Of a stretch of DNA of 11,336 nucleotides, positions 1-7,488 are shown piece by piece. The DNA lies in contig CAKPZU010000060.1 in the NCBI GenBank assembly GCA_934215405.1, forward strand, positions 1 through 11,336, read 5' to 3'. The notes below the pieces were generated by a model, which ran no database searches, had not been told where the DNA came from, and saw only the letters and a list, made by a program, of their open reading frames with translations. Origin of the DNA: an uncultured Bacilli bacterium (GTDB lineage Bacteria > Bacillota_I > Bacilli_A > RFN20 > CAG-631). Numbering within the stretch: the first letter of the stretch is position 1; the number at the start of each line of letters is the position of its first letter. The position numbers were made by a program, and so were the translations under genes.

Positions 1-628
1 CCTCAATTGAACCGCCACCTCTTCCACAAATTAAGACATCTAAATTATAGGAATCTGCAAGCCTTATATTCTTACAAATATCATATTTGGCATCATTTCC
101 TTGAACTAAACAAGGGAAAATGTAAACTGTTGCTACATTCCATCTGTTTTTAATGGTCCTTAGCATATCTTTAACAGCTGCACTTGGAATTGCAGTTATT
201 AAGCCTATTTTAAATGGATATAAAGGAATTGCTTTTTTATGGCTCATATCAAATAAGCCTTCGCTTGCTAGCTTTCTTTTTAATTCCTCATATTGAATTA
301 AAAGCATCCCCTTACTATCAAATATAATTTCAGTTGCATTAATTGAATAGGTGCCTCTAGCTTCATATACGCTAATATGTCCTTTAATTAGTATTAAATC
401 GCCATCCTTTAACAAAACCTTTAATCGCGAGGCATATTGAGGAAACATTACAACATTTACTGCTGATTTTTCATCTTTTATAGCAAAATAAAATGTTCCT
501 GATTGATGGCGTTTAAAATTAGATATTTCACCTTTTACATATACATCCTGCAAAAAATAATTGTTTTCAAGATAGGATTTAATATAAACATTTAATTCAC
601 TTACACTTATATAATCATCATTTTGCAT
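1..628 (-). CDS. xseA: Exodeoxyribonuclease VII large subunit, 5' part (cut by window edge)
   Basis: This is the catalytic subunit of exonuclease VII, which with the small subunit XseB degrades single-stranded DNA to oligonucleotides in the cytoplasm. I translated it from the minus strand: 209 codons are present, about half of the usual 400-450 residues. The start MQNDDYISVSELN leads into the N-terminal OB-fold nucleic-acid-binding domain (about residues 8-105), including the VKGEISNF stretch typical of the family. The catalytic domain follows (LITAIPSAAVKDML), and the family signature GRGGGSIE falls exactly at the window edge. The ATG at 628-626 overlaps the end of nusB by 11 bases, so translation is probably coupled; only a weak GGA-type ribosome binding site precedes it. 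The nusB-xseA order is common in Firmicutes, with xseB expected just outside the window. Identification is secure; only the missing 3' half is unknown. Confidence 0.95.
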   Translation of the reverse strand, partial: MQNDDYISVSELNVYIKSYLENNYFLQDVYVKGEISNFKRHQSGTFYFAIKDEKSAVNVVMFPQYASRLKVLLKDGDLILIKGHISVYEARGTYSINATEIIFDSKGMLLIQYEELKRKLASEGLFDMSHKKAIPLYPFKIGLITAIPSAAVKDMLRTIKNRWNVATVYIFPCLVQGNDAKYDICKNIRLADSYNLDVLICGRGGGSIE

Positions 629-1052
629 TTTCGTTTCCAATTCTATCTAAGACCTTGTTAATATATTTGTATGATTTGTCATCACAATATTTATGTGATA
701 AATCAAGAGCGACATCAATGCAGACCGCCTTTGGAACTCTATTATTTAAAATTTCACTTGTAGCTAGTAATAAAATTGCTTGGTCTGTTAAGCAAAGCCT
801 ATCAAATTTCCACTTATCTAGCTTAGGCTCAATTAATGCGATATATTCTTTTTTATTTTTAACAGTTTCAAAAACAATTGCTCTAAAAAAAACATCACAT
901 TCATCAAATTTTACTTCCATAACATCTTCAATAATTTCTTCTAAAGATTTCTTTACATTTTCTGATTTATACTTATCATAAAATAAGTATTCAAAAATAC
1001 ATTTCATTGCAAGCTCATGTATTATTGTTCTACTAAAATTTTCGTTTTCCAT
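618..1052 (-). CDS. nusB: Transcription antitermination protein NusB
   Basis: NusB binds boxA RNA together with NusE (ribosomal protein S10) and supports rRNA transcription antitermination. The 144-residue length is normal for this all-helical family. The C-terminal half carries the most typical signature: TDQAILLLATSEIL at about 89-102, then VPKAVCIDVALDLSHKY (106-122) and KSYKYINKVLDRI (126-138), which match the usual pattern of a conserved proline after the helix and a final FIN/YINxVLD helix. The N-terminus (SRTIIHELAMKCIFEYLF) fits the usual start helix. The ATG at 1052 has the ribosome site TAAGGAA at 1067-1061, which overlaps the stop codon of the LRR lipoprotein gene upstream. The 12-base gap and absence of a terminator suggest co-transcription from the lipoprotein promoter. 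The gene ends in TGA, showing TGA is a stop in this organism. Confidence 0.95.
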   Translation of the reverse strand: MENENFSRTIIHELAMKCIFEYLFYDKYKSENVKKSLEEIIEDVMEVKFDECDVFFRAIVFETVKNKKEYIALIEPKLDKWKFDRLCLTDQAILLLATSEILNNRVPKAVCIDVALDLSHKYCDDKSYKYINKVLDRIGNENAK

Positions 1053-1064
1053 AGCTAATTTTCC

Positions 1065-4000
1065 TTATTTTGTTTTAATATTATTATCATATAATGACCA
1101 ATATATATCATTATCATATAGGCTTACAATATCCTTCTTTACCTTTACCTTAAGGTTACTTGATAAAGTATCAAATATTTCAAGTTCAATATTTACTAAG
1201 CCATCATAATTAGCATCAATTTCATTTAGATTAATACATGAATCAAATGCACCATTACATAATAAATTTGTGTTTTTACTTAAAATAATTTTCTTAATTG
1301 TATGATTTCCTGAAAATGCACCACCAGCAACAGCGACAACATTTTCTGGTAAGGTAACTGTTTCCTTATTGCCATTATAGCCTATTAAAATATTATTAAC
1401 CATTACAAATTCTTTTTTCTCAAGTGAAGAAAAATATTTTGTAGCATACAATGCTTTATTACCAATGTATTCAATATTATCACTAAATGTGATATCTGAT
1501 AAATTTAAGCAGCTCATAAAGGCATTAGCCCCAATATAAGTTACATTTGAAATGTCTATACTTTCAATACGATGGCAACCGTAAAAGGCATTAGCATTGA
1601 TTTTCGTAATAGTACTAGGAATAATAAATTTTTCAACACCACCAAAGCCTAAAAAGGCATTTGCTAATATTTCATTGCTATCATCAATAATTTCAACTTC
1701 CTTTAATGATGCTGGAATATCTAAGACATTTCCATCAAGAGCTGATAATAGGCTTTGCGTTGAAGAAACATATACTTTATTTAATTTGTTAGAAAAGGCA
1801 ATAATACCTTGAGTGATAGTGTACTCCTTTTTCAAATTAAATGTAGTAATATTTTTTGAATCCATAAAGCAATACTCATCTAAATATATTTCATTATTAG
1901 GTAAAGTAATTTCATCCATTATATTAGATGCAAAAGCATATTTTCCAATTCTATTTAATTTAGAATTTTCACTATAGATAACCTTCCTTAATGAAGGAGT
2001 AATAGTCCATGAGGCTGGATTTACTAAGACATTATCGGCAAGTCCATTATAAGCAAAAGCATAATCATTAATTTCACTTACTGCACTTGGAATGACTATT
2101 TCCTTTAAATTACAATGATAAAAAGCATATTCATCAATTTTATTAATTGATAATGAAAGATTAATATTGCTTAAGCTATTGCAATTTGCAAATGAATACT
2201 TTTCAATAATAGTTAAATTTTTGCTATCAAGGACAACATTATCTAGCTTATAGCAATTAAAGAAGGCATATTCGCCAATTCTTTGAATATTTTTAGAAAA
2301 AGAAATACTCTCTAAGGAAACACAATTTTTAAAGGCAGAATTTTCAATATCAGTTAAAGATGATGAATTACCATCAACAATTATATTTTTTAATGAAGTG
2401 CAATTTTCAAAAGCTGATTCTTGTATAATTTCTACGCTTGCTGAAATATGAACAGTTTCAACGCTACAATCCTTAAATGCACTATTACCAATGATTTTAA
2501 CCTCTTTTGGAATAATTACATTCTTACTATTACCAACATATTGAAGCATTATACCATTGTAATTAACTACTCCATCCTTAAAGCTATTTGCAAATGCTGT
2601 ATTTTCAAAAGAATTTCTTGCAATATTATTTGCTTTAGTATCAATATCTAATAAGGAAGTAGCATTCTTAAAGGCATATTCTTTAATTGTATTAATACAA
2701 TCAGGTAAAATAATTTCTTTTAATGATGAGCAATTTTCAAATACGCATTCTTCAATTTCCTTATTATTTGCATTTTCAAAGGCAAGGCTAGCAAATTTTA
2801 CCTCCTTAAGTGAAGTACAGTTTTGGAAGCTTTTTGTTTTTAATTCTATTAAAGTTTTTGGCAAATATATTTTATTAATTTTTGATTCTGCAAAAGCACT
2901 TTCACCAATCGATTGCAATTTAGAATTTGTAGAAATAGTAAATGTGTTTAATGAGCTTGTTTTTAAAAATGCATTAGTTGAAATTTCAATAACACTATCT
3001 GGTAACGAAATATTATCAAGAGCAACACAAGAAGAGAATGCATTTTCACCTATTATTTCTACTTTATTACCAAAAATAACATTTTTTAAATTAGATGGAT
3101 TCTTTTCCATACTCATATTTAAAAAATCCTTTGGAATAGAAGTAACGTTGTTAGGAATTGTAATACTGCTTAAGGAATAGCAGCCAAAGAATGCACCTTC
3201 TCCAAATTCATTTAATTGTGAGCCTTCAGAAAATGAAACATTTTTAAGTTGTTTAGACTCCTTAAAGGCTTCTTTACCAATACTTATTAAAGAATCAGGG
3301 AAGGAAATTTCTTTAAGATTAGAGCCATCAAAAGCATTATCACCAATATATTTTAGATTTTTTGGTAAGGTGATAGTTTCACATGCAGCCTCTTTAAAAG
3401 CACTATTTGTAATTGAAACAATATTATCATCAATAACAAGTGTTCGGCTATTAATATCCTTTGTTGCTCCCTTATATAAAACATTTCCTATAACTATTCT
3501 TTTTGATGCAAAGGCTTTTACATATGGTGTAGACTTAAAGGCATCCTTGCCAATAATTTCTAGTGAATTATCATTAGCTAGATTTATAGTTGCAAGCTTA
3601 CTATTACCACTAAAAGCTCCCTCACCGATTAATGATAATGAACTTGGAAAATCAATTGAGGTAATAGAAGCATTATCTATAAATGCATTAGCTTTTATTT
3701 CATTTAAGGAAGAGCCTTCCTCAAAAATAACATCATTAACACTTATCTTAGCAAAAGCATTTTCATTTATAACCTTAATGCTATTTGGAATAATAATTGC
3801 TTTTTTATTTTCATCATATGCTGATTCTTTTCCAAAGTACTTTAGTAATTTACATGAATATAAAAAATTAGCAGGTATTTCACTAAATGCTGAGCTATCA
3901 TCTATTAAAAGAGTTTTTAAGCTATTACAGCTTTGGAAAACACCGTCATTTAGCTTGGTAATAAATCCAGGAATTGTAAATGATGTAAATTTACATCCTG

Positions 4001-4991
4001 AGAACAATTTAGCAGGAAGCTCATTAATTAATTGATTATTATTAAAATCAAAGCTTGTTAAGCCAGCATTTTCAAAGATAGCTTCTCCTAGTGATGTAAC
4101 AGTTTTTGGTAAAACAAAGCTAGTAAGTTTACTACAATTTTTAAAGGCCTCAGTTGATATTGTGGTTAATGATGAATTAGATGTAAAAATAACCTCATTT
4201 AAGGCTCCACAGCCCAAAAAAGCATTCTTTTCTATTTGTAAAACGCTATCTGGAATTGTAATTTTACTTAGTTGTGCACATCTAGTAAAAGCACCCTCGC
4301 CAATAGTTTTAAGATTTTCATTTAGAATAATTTCCTTCAATGTTGAATCAGAAAATGCAGAATTTTTAATTTCAACAATAGAAGATGGTAATGTAACACT
4401 TGAGAGCTTCTTATTGCCATTAAAAATATTTTCACCAATAACAGTTACAGGAATTCCATTAATTGCACTAGGAATTATTAAAGAAGAGGTAATTTGACTC
4501 CTATAGGCTTTGTTTACTGCACTTAAGGTTAAAGAACTATTATCATCATTTAAATAATAATCAAAAATTGAGCCAACCTTCTTTGAATTATCATATAAAA
4601 ATGATTTATAATTCGATTTTGTTTTTTTATCTTCACTAATTGCTCTAACGCTAATTAAATATTTATTAGAGGTTGATGGATCAATAATATCAGTACTTAC
4701 CTTATAAGAATCCTTTTTAATATCTTTTGCTATTATTTTTCCATTAACATTTATTTCATAAGTTTTAGCTCCAGCTACCATGCTCCATTTGATTTGTAAT
4801 TCATCTGCGTCATATGAAACATCGCTTGGTGCTAATAATTTTTTATAATCGTTTTCTTCATGCCTAATATCACTACTTTCAGATGTGGAATCACTAATTT
4901 GTGAATATGGTAATTTTTTACCACATGATGCTAAAAATAATAATGTTACAAGTAATGAAATACATAATTTATTTAATGATGATTTTTTCAT
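1065..4991 (-). CDS. BspA-like leucine-rich-repeat surface lipoprotein with FN3-like domain
   Basis: This is a large surface protein of 1308 residues counted from the ATG at 4991. It begins with a lipoprotein signal peptide: MKKSSLNK, a hydrophobic core, and a lipobox L-A-S-C with the lipidated Cys at residue 23. A Ser/Asp/Glu-rich linker (24-50) follows, then a fibronectin type III-like module at about 52-134. From about 144 to 1262 it is a solenoid of LRR_5/BspA-type repeats, each around 23 residues with the core pattern I-x-x-x-AF-x-x-C-x-x-L-x-x-I-x-[IL]-P. Three spacer modules of the form TxY...NxILYxxxGN interrupt it at about 488-515, 798-825 and 1183-1210. There is no C-terminal sortase motif or membrane anchor. 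The family includes adhesins of gut and oral bacteria, so adhesion or ligand binding is likely, but the ligand is unknown. An open TTG at 5006 was rejected as the start because it lies in the ribosome binding site. Confidence 0.9.
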   Translation of the reverse strand: MKKSSLNKLCISLLVTLLFLASCGKKLPYSQISDSTSESSDIRHEENDYKKLLAPSDVSYDADELQIKWSMVAGAKTYEINVNGKIIAKDIKKDSYKVSTDIIDPSTSNKYLISVRAISEDKKTKSNYKSFLYDNSKKVGSIFDYYLNDDNSSLTLSAVNKAYRSQITSSLIIPSAINGIPVTVIGENIFNGNKKLSSVTLPSSIVEIKNSAFSDSTLKEIILNENLKTIGEGAFTRCAQLSKITIPDSVLQIEKNAFLGCGALNEVIFTSNSSLTTISTEAFKNCSKLTSFVLPKTVTSLGEAIFENAGLTSFDFNNNQLINELPAKLFSGCKFTSFTIPGFITKLNDGVFQSCNSLKTLLIDDSSAFSEIPANFLYSCKLLKYFGKESAYDENKKAIIIPNSIKVINENAFAKISVNDVIFEEGSSLNEIKANAFIDNASITSIDFPSSLSLIGEGAFSGNSKLATINLANDNSLEIIGKDAFKSTPYVKAFASKRIVIGNVLYKGATKDINSRTLVIDDNIVSITNSAFKEAACETITLPKNLKYIGDNAFDGSNLKEISFPDSLISIGKEAFKESKQLKNVSFSEGSQLNEFGEGAFFGCYSLSSITIPNNVTSIPKDFLNMSMEKNPSNLKNVIFGNKVEIIGENAFSSCVALDNISLPDSVIEISTNAFLKTSSLNTFTISTNSKLQSIGESAFAESKINKIYLPKTLIELKTKSFQNCTSLKEVKFASLAFENANNKEIEECVFENCSSLKEIILPDCINTIKEYAFKNATSLLDIDTKANNIARNSFENTAFANSFKDGVVNYNGIMLQYVGNSKNVIIPKEVKIIGNSAFKDCSVETVHISASVEIIQESAFENCTSLKNIIVDGNSSSLTDIENSAFKNCVSLESISFSKNIQRIGEYAFFNCYKLDNVVLDSKNLTIIEKYSFANCNSLSNINLSLSINKIDEYAFYHCNLKEIVIPSAVSEINDYAFAYNGLADNVLVNPASWTITPSLRKVIYSENSKLNRIGKYAFASNIMDEITLPNNEIYLDEYCFMDSKNITTFNLKKEYTITQGIIAFSNKLNKVYVSSTQSLLSALDGNVLDIPASLKEVEIIDDSNEILANAFLGFGGVEKFIIPSTITKINANAFYGCHRIESIDISNVTYIGANAFMSCLNLSDITFSDNIEYIGNKALYATKYFSSLEKKEFVMVNNILIGYNGNKETVTLPENVVAVAGGAFSGNHTIKKIILSKNTNLLCNGAFDSCINLNEIDANYDGLVNIELEIFDTLSSNLKVKVKKDIVSLYDNDIYWSLYDNNIKTK

Positions 4992-4998
4992 AAATAAG

Positions 4999-5004
4999 CC
5001 CTCC
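4999..5004 (-). promoter_or_regulatory. Ribosome binding site that sets the LRR lipoprotein start
   Basis: On the minus strand GGAGGG lies eight bases (counting from GGAGG) upstream of the ATG at 4991. It is the strongest Shine-Dalgarno match for this gene. It overlaps the upstream in-frame TTG, which therefore cannot be the start it serves. Confidence 0.85.
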
Positions 5005-5024
5005 AATATTTGATTGCCTTTATT

Positions 5025-5053
5025 ATTATATAATAAAACTTTGCTTTTATCTA
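5025..5053 (-). promoter_or_regulatory. Sigma-A-type promoter for the LRR lipoprotein (and probably nusB-xseA)
   Basis: On the minus strand a perfect -10 box TATAAT (5030-5025) lies 17 bases from a 4/6 match to the -35 box, TAGATA (5053-5048). Transcription would begin near 5018, giving a leader of roughly 27 bases. It sits directly behind the mtnN terminator, which is where a new transcription unit would be expected to begin. It is the only clear promoter seen upstream of nusB and xseA. Confidence 0.7.
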
Positions 5054-5060
5054 TAATTTA

Positions 5061-5090
5061 AAGAAAAAAACATAGAAATGACTATGTTTT
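5061..5090 (-). terminator. Rho-independent terminator ending the yqeG-mtnN operon
   Basis: On the minus strand a 9-bp stem AAAACATAG / CTATGTTTT (arms 5090-5082 and 5075-5067) encloses the six-base loop TCATTT. A T-rich tract, effectively TTTTTTTCTTT, follows down to 5061. The first bases of the stem overlap the mtnN stop codon. The stem is AT-rich, as expected in this genome, so strength may be moderate, but the position between mtnN and the next promoter is right. Confidence 0.75.
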
Positions 5091-5757
5091 ACATGCTTTT
5101 CAGTAAATTTAAGACAATATCAGATACTTTGTCTATTGCTTTTATCTTGTAATCATAATAAACATCTACATGCTTATTTAAATATACATTATCTGAAATT
5201 GCTTTAATGACTATAAATTTTCTTTTTAGCTTAGTTGATACATGAGCAATAGCTGCTCCTTCCATATCACAAACTAATGCCTTCTTAAAATCCTTTTTGA
5301 TTTCATCCATTCTATTAATTCCTGAAACAAATTGGTCTCCTGAGACAACAAGTCCCTTTTTTACATTACAAGGCAACAATGATAATAGCTTTCTTGAAGC
5401 ATTAAAATATAATGTGTTATCATCCATTTCGCCTTTTTTTAAGTTAAAGGCTGTTAAATCAAAATCATGATAGGCTAATTTGGTTGAAGCAACAACATCT
5501 AGTAGGTTAAGGGAATTACTCAATCCACCACCAATACCAGCATTTATTACATATTGTGGCTTTATTTTCAAAATTAAGGCGGTTGTTAGCATGGCTGCAT
5601 TTACCTTTCCAACCTCAGTTTTACTAATATATAAATCAACACTGTTGATTTTTGCTTTATAAACCGTAATACCTAAAACAATTATTACTTCATAATCTAT
5701 TTTTTTTAAAAAGCCTTCAAGCTCGCTTGTCATTGCTACAATTAATAATACCCTCAT
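5089..5757 (-). CDS. mtnN: 5'-methylthioadenosine/S-adenosylhomocysteine nucleosidase
   Basis: This cytoplasmic enzyme cleaves the glycosidic bond of 5'-methylthioadenosine, S-adenosylhomocysteine and 5'-deoxyadenosine, releasing adenine. It removes product inhibitors of methylation, polyamine and radical-SAM chemistry. At 222 residues it is close to the usual 230. Visible family features are the catalytic Glu12 in AMTSE, the NAGIGGGL loop (72-79), GDQF (140-143), the ribose-binding DMEGAA (164-169) and the catalytic Asp189 in KAISDN. All key residues are present, so it should be active. The start at 5757 is preceded by AAGGTGG, formed by the last codons of rsfS; only one base separates the genes, implying translational coupling. 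In B. subtilis the gene after rsfS is the methyltransferase yqeM; here MtnN, which clears a methyltransferase by-product, takes the last operon position and is followed by a terminator. Confidence 0.93.
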   Translation of the reverse strand: MRVLLIVAMTSELEGFLKKIDYEVIIVLGITVYKAKINSVDLYISKTEVGKVNAAMLTTALILKIKPQYVINAGIGGGLSNSLNLLDVVASTKLAYHDFDLTAFNLKKGEMDDNTLYFNASRKLLSLLPCNVKKGLVVSGDQFVSGINRMDEIKKDFKKALVCDMEGAAIAHVSTKLKRKFIVIKAISDNVYLNKHVDVYYDYKIKAIDKVSDIVLNLLKSM

Positions 5758-5758
5758 T

Positions 5759-6097
5759 TTAATCCACCTTTATAAATTTTAAATTAGGCCACATTTTTTC
5801 AAGGCCGTATTTACTTCTTGCTTCATTAACAAATATATGAATAATATAATCATTTCCATCTAATAAAATCCATTCGCTTTGGCTATTTCCTTCAATATGC
5901 TTGCTAAATATGCAATGCTTGCTTAAAACATCATCAGCATACTTAGCTAAGGCATTTGCTTGGCGAGAGGAAGAGGCAGTACAAATAATATAATAATTTG
6001 TTAAAGGATTAACGCTACTAACATCAACATAAACGATATCCATCGCCTTATTATCAAATAGTACCTCAATAATATTTTTTAAGATAGCATCTTCCAT
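5759..6097 (-). CDS. rsfS: Ribosomal silencing factor RsfS
   Basis: RsfS (YqeL, Iojap/DUF143 family) binds ribosomal protein uL14 on the 50S subunit and blocks joining with the 30S subunit, lowering translation when nutrients run short. The protein is 112 residues, the normal size. Family markers include KAMDIVYVDVSSVNPLTNYYIICTA-type beta strands (about 17-41), the conserved Trp76 and Asp80 in SEWILLD, IIHIF (85-89) and the C-terminal YGLEKMW (97-103). The start ATG at 6097 overlaps the stop of the nadD-yqeK fusion by one base (TAATG), and AAAGGAG precedes it by about ten bases. The NadD-YqeK-RsfS order is widely conserved in Firmicutes, which supports both the identification and operon membership. 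Confidence 0.95.
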   Translation of the reverse strand: MEDAILKNIIEVLFDNKAMDIVYVDVSSVNPLTNYYIICTASSSRQANALAKYADDVLSKHCIFSKHIEGNSQSEWILLDGNDYIIHIFVNEARSKYGLEKMWPNLKFIKVD

Positions 6098-7212
6098 TAG
6101 CTTTTCTCTCCTTTATAATATTCAAGCATTTTTATTAAATTAATATCAACCTTACTATTTGTTTCCTTTAAAAATGCTAGTTGGTCTTCCATTGTGGCAA
6201 TAAAGCATTTATCAATATCAACAAAGGCAAGATTTCTAATTACATTTAGCTTATCTGCAAATGGTCTACTTAATTCAAGCTTATCGGCACAATAAATTAT
6301 TTTATCAAGCTTTGACATATTTTTAGTTGGACGACAATGGCATTTAATTGCTTTTAAAATTTGCTTATCCTTAATTAAAAAATCACGTTTAGCAATAAAT
6401 TCAGAAGCATAGGCATGATAACTGTATTTAGGATAATTTATCTTTCTTTTATAATTTTCCTTAACGATATTTTCTATTTGGTCAAAGGATAATCCCTTGG
6501 CAATATCATGTAAAATTCCAGCAACATATGCCTTATTTGTATCAACGTCACATGCTGCTGCAATTTGCTTTGCTAGGCGTGCTGTTGATAATGAATGTAT
6601 AAATCTATCCTCTGGCAATCTTGGCATAACTCTTTCTTTTAAATATAATTGCTTTTTACAAATATAAGCCTTAATGTCATCATCAAGGTTTTGGAAAACA
6701 CCAGAACGAATAGAGGTAGATGATACATCAATTTGGCTCCCATCTAATACCTTAACATTGTATTCCTTAGCTATTTTATAATCAAGCGGATGGCCAGGCC
6801 TTAAATAGCAAACAAATTTAAACATTTGCGTTAGCTCCTTTGCTTTATACCAATGAACTAAATTATTAAGCTGATCAGCCCCAATTAAAAAATAAAAATC
6901 TATATTTGGATATTTTTTTATTAATGCCTTAGCAGTATTAAATGTATATATTAATTCCTTTTTATCATCATTTAATTCGATTTTACAAATCTTAAATTGT
7001 GGCAAATTTTTTATTGCCATTTTTATCATTTTTATACGTATTTTTCCATCTAATAATAAAGATCCATCGTAATTATATTTACGAGGAATAAGCCAAACCT
7101 CATCTGCCTTTATAGCCTCATATGCTTTAAGTGAAGCATTAATATGGCCCTGATGAATGGGATTATATGATCCGCCAAACAATAAAACCTTCTTATTTAA
7201 CCCCATAGGCAT
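6097..7212 (-). CDS. nadD: Fused NadD-YqeK: nicotinate-nucleotide adenylyltransferase plus HD-domain Ap4A hydrolase
   Basis: One 371-residue protein combines two enzymes that are separate neighbours in B. subtilis. The N-terminal half (about 8-190) is NadD, which joins nicotinate mononucleotide and ATP to form deamido-NAD. It has the nucleotidyltransferase motif GGSYNPIHQGH (13-23), IGADQLNN..HW (110-121) and SSTSIR (164-169). The C-terminal half (about 195-371) is a YqeK-type HD domain, a family known for symmetrical hydrolysis of diadenosine tetraphosphate to ADP. Metal-ligand candidates are His206, His235-Asp236, His266, His292 and Asp310. The link between the halves is short (KERVMPRLP). 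I chose the ATG at 7212 because AAGGA lies five bases upstream; the ATG at 7206 is a close alternative, and the longer open frame to 7254 lies within yhbY and lacks support. The 5' end overlaps yhbY by 20 bases, and the 3' end touches rsfS. Confidence 0.93.
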   Translation of the reverse strand: MPMGLNKKVLLFGGSYNPIHQGHINASLKAYEAIKADEVWLIPRKYNYDGSLLLDGKIRIKMIKMAIKNLPQFKICKIELNDDKKELIYTFNTAKALIKKYPNIDFYFLIGADQLNNLVHWYKAKELTQMFKFVCYLRPGHPLDYKIAKEYNVKVLDGSQIDVSSTSIRSGVFQNLDDDIKAYICKKQLYLKERVMPRLPEDRFIHSLSTARLAKQIAAACDVDTNKAYVAGILHDIAKGLSFDQIENIVKENYKRKINYPKYSYHAYASEFIAKRDFLIKDKQILKAIKCHCRPTKNMSKLDKIIYCADKLELSRPFADKLNVIRNLAFVDIDKCFIATMEDQLAFLKETNSKVDINLIKMLEYYKGEKS

Positions 7213-7486
7213 TAATTTCCTTATTCTTTTTATAAATAACAAAAACACGACCAACAGAAAAAATCAATGTTGCCTCAATTGTTGAGCATATTAACGAAGC
7301 AAGCTCCTTTATGTCAAGCCCTGTATATGTCTTTAAAACACTAATTTTTATTAGTTCGTGGGCTCTAATTGCTTCTTTTATAGCAATAATGCTATTTTCG
7401 CTTAAACCGTCCTTACCAATTATTACAATTGGCTTTAAATTATTTGCTAAAGCTCTCAATCTATATTTATCTTTTTTATCTATCAT
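7193..7486 (-). CDS. yhbY: YhbY/YqeI CRM-domain RNA-binding protein
   Basis: This small ribosome-associated protein of 97 residues is made of a single CRM domain, an RNA-binding fold found in YhbY and in plant organelle splicing factors. YhbY associates with pre-50S particles in E. coli. Visible markers are LRALANNLKPIVIIGKDGLSE, with the conserved GxxG loop GKDG at 24-27, then an amphipathic helix NSIIAIKEAIRAHELIK and the closing strand TLIFSVGRVFVIYKK (73-87). The ATG at 7486 lies two bases after the yqeH stop and has no good Shine-Dalgarno match nearby (the AAGGAG upstream is about 35 bases away), so translation probably depends on ribosomes finishing yqeH. It overlaps nadD-yqeK by 20 bases. 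The position after yqeH matches the B. subtilis order except that aroE is missing. Confidence 0.93.
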   Translation of the reverse strand: MIDKKDKYRLRALANNLKPIVIIGKDGLSENSIIAIKEAIRAHELIKISVLKTYTGLDIKELASLICSTIEATLIFSVGRVFVIYKKNKEINAYGVK

Positions 7487-7488
7487 AA

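Noticed and set aside
3370..4035. Plus-strand 221-codon open frame inside the LRR gene
   Set aside because: It is antisense to well-conserved LRR repeats, has no ribosome site seen and encodes no recognisable domain; the repeat structure of the real gene explains it. Shorter plus-strand frames within 655-4497 are rejected likewise.
1065..4991. Repeats in this interval as a CRISPR or DNA-level tandem array
   Set aside because: The repetition is at protein level (LRR units) with diverged DNA; there are no identical direct repeats with regular spacers.
4992..5006. TTG at 5006 as start of the LRR lipoprotein
   Set aside because: The TTG overlaps the GGAGGG ribosome site that serves the ATG at 4991, and a typical signal peptide begins at that ATG.
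7213..7254. Longer nadD-yqeK N-terminus from 7254
   Set aside because: The extra residues lie inside yhbY, have no family similarity and no ribosome site; NadD proteins begin a few residues before the GGSYNP motif.
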